NCBI GenBank assembly: GCA_963681505.1
Contig: OY811979.1
Location: 4,010,711 to 4,074,710, forward strand
DNA length: 64,000 nucleotides
DNA from: Eunapius fragilis
Lineage: Eukaryota; Porifera; Demospongiae; Spongillida; Spongillidae
Direction: 5' to 3'
A program made the translations under genes and the position numbers. Below the pieces are notes generated by a model, which searched no databases, was not told where the DNA came from, and saw only the letters and a program-made list of their open reading frames with translations. Positions 45,221-58,105 of the stretch are shown piece by piece (position 1 is the stretch's first letter; each line of letters starts with the position of its first letter).

Positions 45221-45470
45221 TCACACACCCCACTCTCACCAATCAAATACTTCACCCTCACCAATCACACACTCCACCCTCACCAATCACACAAAATCCA
45301 CCCTCACCAATCACACACACTCCACCCTCACCAATCACACACACTCCACCCTCACCAATCACACACTCCACCCTCACCAATCACACACTCCGGACCTCCT
45401 CACCAATCACAGCCTCAGCAATCATACAGTGTGCCAACCATTCCCCCTATCCGTGCAGCCTTCAATAAAT
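45221..45470. repeat. 20-bp minisatellite, right part
   Basis: Continuation of the CCACCCTCACCAATCACACA array interrupted by the Mutator-like element, with about ten copies. Confidence 0.92.
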
Positions 45471-45787
45471 GACCCGCCAACCCCCCACTGTTAGCGGTTG
45501 AACGTAGCACTGATTGGTATGAATAGTATGACATGGATAAGTATGGTACAGTTCATATGCAAAAATCGGTGAGCACCAGGAAAGTGATGGTGTTCAAAAA
45601 GACATCCTATAGCATGTGTTCCGTTGCTAGTACATAGGGGTAGTGTAATTTGAATTTGTGCTGAATTTATAAGTACTAATGGTTCAGATTTATTCAAAAA
45701 CAAAGTTAGACCTACGCCTATTAAAATGTATGAAAAATGGCTACTCTTGAATTTTATTAACTATCCGCAAGTTGTAATACATTTGTC

Positions 45788-46130
45788 ATCTACATTTGCT
45801 CCAGCGGAAAAATAATTATTTCACCTGGTACAGAAGAAACTGTTGGTGTACTTAGCAAACCCGCCTGTGGTCGACTATGCGCCTCTCTAAATGGAATTCA
45901 CTGTTTACACGCGGCTTTGCCGTTTATATAGCGCTTCGTAATCCGCCCCATCTCTAATACATGATACTATTAGAGAAGGGGCGGATTATGAAGCGCTATG
46001 TACACGGCAAAGCCGCGTATGAACAGTGAATAGGAGCATAGTCAACCACAGGCCGGTTTGCTAAGCACACCAACAGTTTCTTCTGTACCAGGTGAATAAA
46101 ATTATTTTTCCGCTGGAGCGAATGTGATAA
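45788..46130. mobile_element. foldback element with CCAGCGG ends
   Basis: A hairpin of about 340 bp. The left arm has TTGCTCCAGCGGAAAAATAA and CACCTGGTACAGAAGAAACTG; the right arm has the reverse complement, CAGTTTCTTCTGTACCAGGTG and CCGCTGGAGC. The loop centre is TCTCTAATACATGATACTATTAGAGA-like. No coding capacity. Confidence 0.88.
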
Positions 46131-46191
46131 TTACCGCTGGAGTTAGCCGCTACTATAGAAAGGTTGAAAGATGCAAACTGTGCAAATATAT

Positions 46192-46469
46192 ACAAGTAAA
46201 GAAAAACATTCTCTGACGAGAAAGTTGGTGGGATATAGGAATTGGAGGCAAAGGTGGTGTGAAAAGGAGGGAACAAGGTTTTGAGAAAAGGGTATAATGA
46301 GACAAAAATCCTACATTTAGCACTTCTTTTGGTTCTGTTACATTTACACGTGCTTTTTGTCTCATTACCCTTTTCTCAAAACCTTGTTCCCCTCCATTTT
46401 ACACCACCTTTGCCTCCAATTCCTATATCCCACCAACTTTCTCGTCAGAGAATGCTTTTCTTTACTTGT
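46192..46469. mobile_element. foldback MITE, family A copy 3
   Basis: The left arm begins ACAAGTAAAGAAAAACATTC and the right arm ends GAATGCTTTTCTTTACTTGT, with arms of about 120 bp. It shares the termini and the GGGATATAGGAATTGGAGG stretch with copies 1 and 2. It lies about 60 bp from the neighbouring foldback. Confidence 0.92.
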
Positions 46470-46634
46470 TTCCTGTATTTTTTATTATCATTTTTTATCG
46501 ATTATGGCAAGTTCCCCCCCCCCCCCTCCCCCCCACCATCCCACCGCTTCAATTACCGTCACGAGCAGACGCCCGCTTTTATTTGGGATCACTGTACGGA
46601 ACGCGGGAGATTTATAACTCGTCGTCTCATTGTT

Positions 46635-48311
46635 TAAAGTGGAAACCGTGGTAGTTGAGTATAAAATTTTTTTCCTACTCGTCAATGTTTGAAATCAGTT
46701 TTATCAATAACGGCTTGAGCTATAGAAAATCTAATAATGCAGTTTCGTTGGCAAACTAGTTTTCCAAAAGAGTTTGAAATTGTAGCTTATCACGTGACAC
46801 CTTACTTTCTATTTTGGGGAATTTGTGTTCCTCGTCCTGAAAAAATATTTTTAGCTGATTTCTCCCCTATTCGGAAACAGATCAGGCTAAACGTTGCCAT
46901 ATAACTACCCCACATATAACCGCACTACTTAGTCGGGCCGAAAGTTGAATGCGCTAAACGGTTCGAGGACCGCGGCTGCAAATGTGTTGTTTTAGAGGGA
47001 AACGTTGTCGCGTATTGCGTTGAGTTTTGGCTACCGTACCTAAACAATACATAGAAGACAGGTATCTGTATCTGAAACGCTAGTTTTCGTTTACTCTGCC
47101 GCTAAAATGTTTGCCTCGAACGTTGGCTCTCAAAAGTTAGCCATTTTCGGATGAATAACATTATAATTATTTACATTATTGTGGTTATCGTTGAGATTGA
47201 AACTTGAAACGGTTCTTTTCAAAACCAAACGGAGGGTCTATTAGCACGCAGGCTGCCACGAAGAGCTAGCAGACAGGGACCACCACTTTGGAGAGGTTTG
47301 AAGCCAAGGAGCACTCCACGAGGAGACTTTAAAACGGCAGGTTTGCAGGCAATTGCAGCGGCAATCCTTGTTTCGTGCCAGAAAGCTCGAACTGGCGAGC
47401 AGAGAATGTACTACATCGAGTTGAGCGAGGGAATTTCTCCAAAATAAAAAAATGCGAGTGTCCTAGCATCAATGTTGTTAGGTTCGGCATGCATGTACTC
47501 GGCTAGCGTTTCAAGTTCTTTGGTTGCACTTTATGATAACTCAGATGCAGTCCTTCGAGCTCTGCTCGCCAGCTCGAGCTTTCTGGCACGAAACAACGAT
47601 TGCCGCTGCAAACCTGCCGCTTTAGGGTCTCCTCGTGGAGTGCTCCTAGGCTTCAAATCTTCCCAAAGTAGTGGTCCCTGTCTGCTAGCTCTTCGTGGCA
47701 GCCTCCGTGCTACCGTTTCAAGTTTCAATCTCAACGATAACCACAATAATGTAAATAATTATAATGTTATTCATCCGAAAATGGCTAACTTTTGAGAGCC
47801 AACGTTCGAGGCAAACATTTTAGCTGCAGAGTAAACGAAAATTCTCGGTAAACTAGCGTTTCAGATACAGATACCTGTCTTCTATGTATTGTTTAGGTAC
47901 GGTAGCCAAAACTCAACGCAATACGCGACAATCAGCTAGATGCGTTTCCCTCTAAAACAACACATTTGCAGCCGCGGTCCTCGAACCGTTTAGCGCATTC
48001 AACTTTCGGCCCGACCAAGTAGTGCGGTTATATGTGGGGTAGTTATATGGCAACGTTTAGCCTGATCTGTTTCCGAATAGGGGAGAAATCAGCTAAAAAT
48101 ATTTTTTCAGGACGAGGAACACAAATTCCCCAAAATAGAAAGTAAGGTGTCACGTGATAAGCTACTATTTCAAACTCTTTTGGAAAACTAGTTTGCCAAC
48201 GAGACTGCATTATTAGATTTTCTATAGCTCAAGCCGTTATTGATAAACTGATTTCAAACATTGACGAGTAGAAAAAAAAATTTATACTCAACTACCACGG
48301 TTTCCACTTTA
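46635..48311. mobile_element. 1.7 kb foldback element
   Basis: The left end TAAAGTGGAAACCGTGGTAG and the right end CTACCACGGTTTCCACTTTA start arms of about 770 bp that are inverted copies of each other with scattered differences. The loop at about 47405-47545 is unique. TA at each end would fit a Tc1/mariner-type target. An open frame in the right arm (47472-47795) has no recognisable motif. No transposase is visible. Confidence 0.88.
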
Positions 48312-49165
48312 GCTCTCCTCTTTTGTTTACACAATTCTAAATATACGTAAATGGTAAATGTCGCCATGGGAACGCTTCAATTTAACACTTCGCATTACGT
48401 AATAATTACGTAATGCTTTATATATATATGGGACAGGGTCTGAGAAAATGTCGTATCGCTATATAATTATAAAGTTATAAAAATGATTCACTTTGAAATC
48501 GCTACATCTCCCGAACCGTAAGTGCTATTGATATCCTATTTTCAACACTTCATACTACATCATTTCTCTCTGGTAAAATCGATTATGGACTCTTGAATTA
48601 GCTTCGTGCCAGGGTTACAACGTCCGATACCCCTTGGGGTTCAAACCCGCCATATCTTTCAGCAGGAAAATTCAATTCACTCCTAGTTTGGTTTGTACGT
48701 AGAGGGATCCTGTACCTATTGATTTGTTCTGTTCGTTAATTTTTTCTTTATCCGTTACGGGGATACAACTGTGCAAAGTAATTGCATATTTCCCGGTCGT
48801 TTCGCGCCATTTATCTATCGAGGACATGAATATGCAATTACTTCCTGTTCAATAACTATGTCTCCGCCCATCTATACAATATACAACAAGTACGCCGCGT
48901 TTTCGCTTCTTGCAAACGTCTGGTTCTGTTTCCCTTCTTGGCTTCTTCAACATAGTGAGCAGAAGCTAAAGATTCTATTCAGCTGCCATCAGCCTGCGCA
49001 ACACGGTACGTACTCTGTAGCGCATGCACGTAGAAATCGAGCGTGTTGGCTCGGTCAAACTGCCTCATTTATGCGTGCACAACAAAGCAGAGCATGAAAG
49101 TGCACGGTGTCTAGGGCTAGCTTAATCTGAAACGCACCCTTTCTTTTTGACTTCTGCACACGCAC

Positions 49166-49215
<50 letters not shown>

Positions 49216-49347
49216 AACATTCACCTCCTTGTAATTTACCAACATGTAGTACTCTCATTTGCCTACTAAAACCTCTTTCTTGTTTATTTATCTTCGTTGG
49301 TGAACCGATTATATTTGGTTCTACAAAATAATATCCATGCAAACACG

Positions 49348-49398
<51 letters not shown>

Positions 49399-50380
49399 CA
49401 CACCCTGGCCTCACATTCATACACAACCTCAGATCAGAGCAATTGGTGTCATTTAATTCTGTCAGAATGCTCCCTCATGCTTAGTTTCCAATTGGTGGTG
49501 TGCTTGGCATAGTTGATTGTTTGCCCAAAAGGGGTCAGGCGACAGTGGGTGTGCTGTCCCCCTACCCTGAGTGTGACTGGAACCAAGGTTACCATTTGGT
49601 CAGCCCGCACCTTGACGCTGATCAGGGTAAGGTGGTTAGGCCAGGGTAGAAGCCAAAAGGGTGCTACCTGCCATTGATGTATAAACAATAACACCTGTAG
49701 CAAATACATTTATAAGTACAGCTATGGTAAGCAACGCAGCTGGCATTTAGCTGGAGTGATTGCAGCCCACCTCTACCATCCTTTATATATACATGTGTGA
49801 CTTGCGACCATACCAGGTGTCAATATTTTGGGGACAGTATGTTAGATGGGGTATGACCGAAAGTGAGGGAATGAGAGGCAAGGCTTTCCCAGACATTTAG
49901 GCTCAGGGTAGAATGAAAGTGAGGTTTTCCCTGAAGATACTCCAGGCTAGAATTTATATTTAGCTGGGAATTTAGTGTGCAATGTGCACTTATACACACA
50001 CATGCACACTCACACACACACACATGTACACACACCATGGGCAGTCAGTCATTCATGCATCAACATCAATGCTTTGCTATTTCAATTTATTTTATTTCCT
50101 AATTGTCGACCCACATACAAACATTGTTTTTAGCTGTCATCCTATTCATCACATGTTTCTCTTTTGTATTTCTATTGGAGCCGTACCTTTGTCTAAACTG
50201 TCTTGTGTATCAATATGCACATTTATGCATGCACACACATACACACCACACACTAGCACTAGCATACACTTGCAACTGCGTTCACATGTTTATTGTTTGT
50301 GTAAAATTGTGTTTCCTTGCTCTGGCAATTACCAACAGGTCTTCTTGTTGCCTTTTGCACTTTACATAATGCATGCACAT

Positions 50381-50419
<39 letters not shown>

Positions 50420-51511
50420 CACACAAACCTACATGCACATGCACGCACATTCATGTATACACACAGGAGTCATGCTTCAATCACAAACATGTGCATATGT
50501 ACACATAAAAATGGCTTTGGCAGTCATCCATCACAACACACATGCACACACACACACATACACAGAACTGGCCTCTGCTTTATATAATTTCCCTGTTGTC
50601 TCTTGTTGCTATGAGCACACTTACAAGATGTGAGCTAGCACTATAAGAATGCACACTTATGCACACTGGCATGCATGCACAAACACACACACTCAAACAA
50701 AAAAACAAGCAAACAAACAAACAAACACTCACACACATATACAAGTGCAAACCACCCACTCTCCATTCTGCTTGGTACACTCACACTTGTACCTCCACCA
50801 TTAGAGCCTGTTGTCCTTAATTCACCTCATATGCAATTTTGATTTTTTTTTTCTTTTTCTGCTACTGTTTGGCTTCCACTGATGTACCCATGGCCTCCAC
50901 TAGATGCTCATGTCCCATGATTCTAAGTACTAATTTGTCAGGTTGAGTAGTGCCAGCAGTACACAACCATGCCCATAGCCATTGAGGTTTTCAATATACA
51001 AGACATGTATCCAGGCTAAGAAGAATTTCCGATGCTATGGAGAGATAGTTTCTGAGCTGGCTTTCTGTGATTCCATTAATTGCCCTTCATCCATGTCTGT
51101 GTGGACTCATCTCATGCCATAGGGGTTGACTACCCCCACCATTATGATAAGCCTGCTAACCACATTAGGCTCAGTGATTTCCATCACTGAAGCTCACCAG
51201 CTCAGTGTATTGCTAGAAGCTTTGGTAAGGCTCATGGCTCTAGACCTGTCCACCACCTATCCAAACCCCTAACACTATACACAGCATGGCTGCCCAGGCC
51301 ACAAAGATCAAAAATATGCCTGTTTTATGACACCAATTATTATGATCTGGGGTGAGTGTTTCCACTTGTTGCTGAGTTCTATGGACAGAGGCATCAGCTA
51401 TAGACTGGACTCTGCTTCACCTCCTTACACGTAGCTAATGGAATTTCCAGATGTCATTTAGAAATTGATGCTTGTGTGTGTGTGCCTATGTGTGTTTTGT
51501 ATGTGTTGTGT

Positions 51512-51548
<37 letters not shown>

Positions 51549-52315
51549 CCTGTGTGAGCCTGTGTGGTGTGATTGATACGTGTACTGTACTCTGGAAAAG
51601 GGCTTACATGTATGGGTTGGAAGCCTTGCATGTCTGGCAGTGAAATCATTGCTACCCTATCACTACTGATAGTGGTTGGACTGGGCCTCTGTAACGTTTG
51701 GATTGGATTGAATGGTAATAGTATTCACACCATTACCCATGAGTTCTACCAATGCACACACTCCTGCACATACCCACACAACACGTACAAAGCACATACA
51801 TACATACATAAATGGAATTTAGATTTCTGAGGCAGCTTACAGCTGATGTCTCTGTGCCTTAGCAACATTGGAAAATTGGTGTCATTGAACACAGGTTCAT
51901 GTTTGGCATGCCAACCCTGCTGTAGGGTCATGGCATGAGAGTGTGTGTGTGTATGTGTGTGTGTGTATGTGCGTGTGTATGTATGTGCGTGTGTGTATGT
52001 GTGTATGTGTGTGTGTGTTTGCGTATTAAGTGCATATGGCAACACCAGACATATGTAACCACAAATAGGTTCAGGTTTAGGTTCAAGTTCTGTTCATCAT
52101 CTTTCGATTTAACTCCCTAACAGTGGGGTTACCCAGGCCACAAAGGTCCAAACTTGTACTTTTAATGTTTATTTACGTAGATGTATTTAATGTTTAGGTG
52201 AATGGCAAGGTGCTTAATATATCACACCTACAGCCTGGGAAAATCCCCTGGGAAAACCTCACTTCCGTTCAAATTCTACTAGCTCAGGAGCCACCCTCCA
52301 GTTCATCTGGGGAGG

Positions 52316-52405
52316 AAGCACACAAGGGAGCCACTCTTAAGGGAGCCACCCTCAAGGGAGCCACCCTCAAGGGAGCCACTCTCTAGGGAGCCACACTCAA
52401 GGGTG
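52316..52405. repeat. 15-bp AAGGGAGCCACCCTC array, left arm
   Basis: About six copies. The counterpart in the right arm (53325-53665) has about 23, so the two arms have changed independently here. Confidence 0.9.
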
Positions 52406-52497
52406 CCACTCTCCTCTGGAGCAGACAGAGAGGCATCACACTCAAGAGCCCAGAGAGTACCCCATGATCTCCAATCGGATATACCACTGACAACACC

Positions 52498-52572
52498 AAT
52501 GACTCAAACCTCATTTCTGTACGCCTTGGCATTTACTCTGCACTTTTCATTGTGTGTGTGTGTGTGTGTATG

Positions 52573-52604
<32 letters not shown>

Positions 52605-53232
52605 CATGTGTGTGTGTTGCAGGTATTGTTTTCAAGTTTGACGTCTGCATCATTTATGATCACCATCTGTCAAAGGACCAACTTTTGATATTTTGGCTTA
52701 AAACTTCATGCTGAAATGTGCAATGTTAGATTGTATTTTCAATTTCATAATCAGCTGATAGGAAGTTTATAGTGTTGTTTGAGAAGTGAGGGAGGGGGTG
52801 GTATTGGGGTACTTATCATTCCCGGAATCGTCTTTTGCTAGCTGCAGCTATGTTAGTGTTGTGTGTACAGCAGGCATTCCTCCCAACAACATTCAATGCC
52901 AGCGGTATTGTTACATGTAAGTCTAAGTCCCTGTAAAAATATGCTTATTCTGTCAGCTTGCTTAAAAACATAACGTAACACTTGGAGACCAATACTGCCC
53001 CATACCATGATCCAGTCCGGTCTCTTTTACCCTCGTTCTGAATAGAATAATTCAGGTGGTACATCATTGAACACTGATTCATTATAATAGCATATATAAA
53101 TCACGTGGCATACATGTACAATACAAAGTTTCTGGGTTGGAACCATTAATGTTATCGGCCCATCCCATTGCATGGGCTGGCCAACCCAAGGCATTGCCTG
53201 GCCCACCAATGGCAAGGGGCTGTCCAACCCTA
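52498..53232. other. loop of the giant inverted repeat
   Basis: Unique sequence with a (TG)n run (52551-52612) and a short tandem of TGGGCTGGCCAACCCA-like text at 53155-53230. No gene recognised. Confidence 0.6.
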
Positions 53233-53324
53233 GGTGTTGTCAGTGGTATATCCTATTGGAGATCATGAGGTGCTCTCTGGGCTCTTGAGTGTGATGCCTC
53301 TCTGTCTGCTTCGGAAAAGAGTGG

Positions 53325-53665
53325 CTCCCTTGAGTGTGGCTTCCTTGAGTGTGGCTCCCTTGAGAGTGGCTCCCTTGAGAGTGGCTCCCTTGAGTGTGGC
53401 TCCCTTGAGAGTGGCTCCCTTGAGAGTGGCTCCCTTGAGTGTGGCTCCCTTGAGAGTGGCTCCCTTGAATGTGGCTCCCTTGAGAGTGGCTCCCTTGAGA
53501 GTGGCACCCTTGAGAGTGGCTCCCTTGAGAGTGGCTCCCTTGAGTGTGGCTCCCTTGAGAGTGGCTCCCTTGAGTGTGGCTCCCTTGAGGGTGGCTCCCT
53601 TAAGAGTGGCTCCCTTGAGAGTGGCTCCCTTGAGGGTGGCTCCCTTAAGAGTGGCTCCCTTGTGT
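53325..53665. repeat. 15-bp GAGAGTGGCTCCCTT array, right arm
   Basis: About 23 tandem 15-bp units, GAGAGTGGCTCCCTT or GAGTGTGGCTCCCTT. A five-codon period keeps the plus frame open (VAPLR/VAPLS); this is repeat-driven. Confidence 0.95.
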
Positions 53666-54366
53666 GCTTCCTACCCAGATGAACTGGAGGGTGGCTCCTG
53701 AGCTATTATAATTTGAATGGAAGTGAGGTTTTCCCAGGGGATTTTCCCAGGCTGTAGGTGTGAATTTTAAAGCACCTTGCCATTCACCTAAACATTAAAC
53801 CAAACCAAGTTTTATACATCTACGTAAACAAGTTTGGACCTTTGTGGCCTGGGTAACCCTGCTGTTAGGGAGTTAAATCGAGAGATGATGAACAGAACAT
53901 GAACCTATTTCTGGTTACATATGTCTGGTGTTGCCATGTGCACTTAATACACAAACACACACACATACACGCACATACACACACATGCACATACACACAC
54001 ACTCTCTCTCATGCCATGACCCTTCCTGTGTTCAATGACACCAATTTTCCAATGTTGCTAAGGCACAGAGACATCAGCTGTAAGCTGCCTCAGAAGTCTA
54101 AAATCTATTTATGTATGTATGTATGTGCTTTGTACGTGTTGTGTGGGTATGTGCAGGAGTGTGTGTACTGTATTGGTAGAACTCATGGGTAATGGTGTGA
54201 ATACTATTATCATTCAACCTAATCCAAACTTTACAGAGGCCCAGTCCAACCACTATCAGTAGTGATAGGGTAGCAATGATTTCACTGCCAGACATGCAAG
54301 GCTTCCAACCCATACATGTAAGCCCTTTTCCAGAGTACAGTACACGTATCAATCACACCACACAGG

Positions 54367-54419
<53 letters not shown>

Positions 54420-55551
54420 ACACACACACACACATACACACACAACACATACAAAACACACATAGGCACACACACACAAGCATCAATTTCTAAATGACAT
54501 CTGGAAATTCCATTAGCTACATGTAAGGAGGTGAAGCAGAGGCCAGTCTATAGCTGATGCCTCTGTCCATAGAACTCAGCAACAAGTGGAAACACTCACC
54601 CCAGATCATAATAATTGGTGTCATAAAACAGGCATATTTTTGATCTTTGTGGCCTGGGCAGCCATGCTGTGTATAGTGTTAGGGGTTTGGATAGGTGGTG
54701 GACAGGTCTAGAGCCATGAGCCTTACCAAAGCTTCTAGCAATACACTGAGCTGGTGAGCTTCAGTGATGGAAATCACTGAGCCTAATGTGGTTAGCAGGC
54801 TTATCATAATGGTGGGGGTAGTCAACCCCTATGGCATGAGATGAGTCCACACAGACATGGATGACAGGCAATTAATGGAATCACAAAAAGACAGCTCAGA
54901 AAATATCTCTCCATAGCATCGGAGATTCTTCTTAGCCTGGATACATGTCTTGTATATTGAAAACCTCAATGGCTATGGGCATGGTTGTGTACTGCTGGCG
55001 CTAATCAACCTGACAAGTTAGTACTTAGAATCATGGGACATGAGCATCTAGTGTAGGTGATGAGACATGAGCATCTAGTGGAGGCCATGGGTACATCAGT
55101 GGAAGCCAAACAGGAGCAGAAAAAGAAAAAAAAATTGCATATGAGGTGAATTAAGGACAACAGGCTCTAATGGTGGAGGTACAAGTGTGAGTGTACCAAG
55201 CAGAATGGAGAGTGGGTGGTTTGCACTTGTATATGTGTGTGAGTGTTTGTTTGTTTGTTTGCTTGTTTTTTTGTTTGAGTGTGTGTGTTTGTGCATGCAT
55301 GCCAGTGTGCATAAGTGTGCATTCTTATAGTGCTAGCTCACATCTTGTAAGTGTGCTCATAGCAACAAGAGACAACAGGGAAATTATACAAAGCAGAGGC
55401 CAGTTCTGTGTATGTGTGTGTGTGTGCATGTGTGTTGTGATGGATGACTGCCAAAGCCATTTTTATGTGTACATATGCACATGTTTGTGATTGAAGCATG
55501 ACTCCTGTGTGTATACATGAATGTGCGTGCATGTGCATGTAGGTTTGTGTG

Positions 55552-55590
<39 letters not shown>

Positions 55591-56572
55591 ATGTGCATGC
55601 ATTATGTAAAGTGCAAAAGGCAACAAGAAGACCTGTTGGTAATTGCCAGAGCAAGGAAACACAATTTTACACAAACAATAAACATGTGAACGCAGTTGCA
55701 AGTGTATGCTAGTGCTAGTGTGTGGTGTGTATGTGTGTGCATGCATAAATGTGCATATTGATACACAAGACAGTTTAGACAAAGGTACGGCTCCAATAGA
55801 AATACAAAAGAGAAACATGTGATGAATAGGATGACAGCTAAAAACAATGTTTGTATGTGGGTCGACAATTAGGAAATAAAATAAATTGAAATAGCAAAGC
55901 ATTGATGTTGATGCATGAATGACTGACTGCCCATGGTGTGTGTACATGTGTGTGTGTGTGAGTGTGCATGTGTGTGTATAAGTGCACATTGCACACTAAA
56001 TTCCCAGCTAAATATAAATTCTAGCCTGGAGTATCTTCAGGGAAAACCTCACTTTCATTCTACCCTGAGCCTAAATGTCTGGGAAAGCCTTGCCTCTCAT
56101 TCCCTCACTTTCGGTCATACCCCATCTAACATACTGTCCCCAAAATATTGACACCTGGTATGGTCGCAAGTCACACATGTATATATAAAGGATGGTAGAG
56201 GTGGGCTGCAATCACTCCAGCTAAATGCCAGCTGCGTTGCTTACCATAGCTGTACTTATAAATGTATTTGCTACAGGTGTTATTGTTTATACATCAATGG
56301 CAGGTAGCACCCTTTTGGCTTCTACCCTGGCCTAACCACCTTACCCTGATCAGCGTCAAGGTGCGGGCTGACCAAATGGTAACCTTGGTTCCAGTCACAC
56401 TCAGGGTAGGGGGACAGCACACCCACTGTCGCCTGACCCCTTTTGGGCAAACAATCAACTATGCCAAGCACACCACCAATTGGAAACTAAGCATGAGGGA
56501 GCATTCTGACAGAATTAAATGACACCAATTGCTCTGATCTGAGGTTGTGTATGAATGTGAGGCCAGGGTGTG

Positions 56573-56629
<57 letters not shown>

Positions 56630-56761
56630 CGTGTTTGCATGGATATTATTTTGTAGAACCAAATATAATCGGTTCACCAACGAAGATAAATAAACAAGAA
56701 AGAGGTTTTAGTAGGCAAATGAGAGTACTACATGTTGGTAAATTACAAGGAGGTGAATGTT

Positions 56762-56811
<50 letters not shown>

Positions 56812-57094
56812 GTGCGTGTGCAGAAGTCAAAAAGAAAGGGTGCGTTTCAGATTAAGCTAGCCCTAGACACCGTGCACTTTCATGCTCTGCTTTGTTGTGC
56901 ACGCATAAATGAGGCAGTTTGACCGAGCCAACACGCTCGATTTCTAGGTGCATGCGCTACAGAGTACGTACCGTGTTGCGCAGGCTGATGGCAGCTGAAT
57001 AGAATCTTTAGCTTCTGCTCACTATGTTGAAGAAGCCAAGAAGGGAAACAAAACCAGACGTTTGCAAGAAGCGAAAACGCCGCGTACTTGTTGT

Positions 57095-57620
57095 TAGCCT
57101 CGTCCCCAGGCCGTCAATTAAAGTTTGGGAAAAAAGACGGCCTGGTCTCCATTGCAACTCCGTTAGTGCGCATGCGCTGGCCATTACCAGAAAAAGTGGT
57201 AATCGTATATTTCGCTTGTAAACCTTTCCGTAAACTAACTCGTTACCGGTCTGCCTCGTTCAAAGTGCCAGGCTTTTTCAATTAAAAACACATCGCGCAC
57301 ATGCACAAAATACATAGCTACGCGTAGTATGGCAACGACGTCAAAGTCTTGCAGGATTAGTGGCAGTGTTGTGTCTCCTACACATTGTATTGCACATACT
57401 ACGCGTAGCTATGTATTTTGTGCATGTGCGCGATGTGTTTTTAATTGAAAAAGCCTGGCACTTATAACGAGGCAGACCAGTAACAAGTTAGTTTACGGAA
57501 AGGTTTACAAGCGAAATATACGATTACCACTTTTTCTGGTAATGGCCAGCGCATGCGCACTAACGGAGTTGCAATGGAGACCAGGCCGTCTTTTTAATTG
57601 ACGGCCTGGGGACGAGGCTA
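57095..57620. mobile_element. Mutator-like MITE (family M), 526 bp
   Basis: The ends are TAGCCTCGTCCCCAGGCCGT and its reverse complement ending GGGGACGAGGCTA. A perfect 9-bp target duplication ACTTGTTGT lies at 57086-57094 and 57621-57629. The empty site is preserved in the other arm of the giant inverted repeat, at about 48882-48890. The element is itself a long hairpin, with AAATACATAGCTACGCGTAG and CTACGCGTAGCTATGTATTT in its middle. Confidence 0.95.
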
Positions 57621-58105
57621 ACTTGTTGTATATTGTATAGATGGGCGGAGACATAGTTATTGAATAGGAAGTAATTGCATATTCATGCCCTCGATAGATA
57701 AATGGCGCGAAACGACCGGGAAATATGCAATTACTTTGCACAGTTGTATCCCCGTAACGGATAAAGAAAAAATTAACGAACAGAACAAATCAATAGGTAC
57801 AGGATCCCTCTACGTACAAACCAAACTAGGAGTGAATTGAATTTTCCTGCTGAAAGATATGGCGGGTTTGAACCCCAAGGGGTATCGGACGTTGTAACAC
57901 TGGCACGAAGCTAATTCAAGAGTCCATAATCGATTTTACCAGAGAGAAATGATGTAGTATGAAGTGTTGAAAATAGGATATCAATAGCACTTACGGTTCG
58001 GGAGATGTAGCGATTTCAAAGTGAATCATTTTTATAACTTTATAATTATATAGCGATACGACATTTTCTCAGACCCTGTCCCATATATATATATATATAT
58101 ATGAT

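Larger units (their letters stand above)
48429..58083. mobile_element. 9.7 kb giant inverted repeat with mariner-like ends
   Basis: The left arm is 48429 to about 52497 and the right arm is about 53233 to 58083, with a unique loop of about 735 bp. The arms are nearly identical reverse complements over long stretches: 49982-50587 and 55384-55989 match base for base in register. Both outer ends are TGGGACAGGGTCTGAGAAAA preceded by TATA, like the mariner-like MITE at 39104. The arms contain (CA)n, (TA)n and (TG)n runs of different length in each arm. No coding sequence is recognised; the histidine/threonine-rich open frames follow the CA runs. The right arm alone carries a 526-bp Mutator-like MITE. 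Either a very long foldback transposon or an inverted segmental duplication could explain it. Confidence 0.9.

Noticed and set aside
47472..47795. 108-codon frame in the 1.7 kb foldback element
   Set aside because: It lies in one arm, has no conserved partner in the other arm and no recognisable motif.
50000..50600. 201-codon frame rich in His and Thr, present again in reverse at 55384-55989
   Set aside because: The frame follows CA-rich simple sequence and the second copy is the inverted arm; no domain or codon bias supports it.
53234..53701. 155-codon frame of VAPLR/VAPLS repeats
   Set aside because: It is the 15-bp array of the right arm; the left arm has the same array with far fewer units and no such frame.
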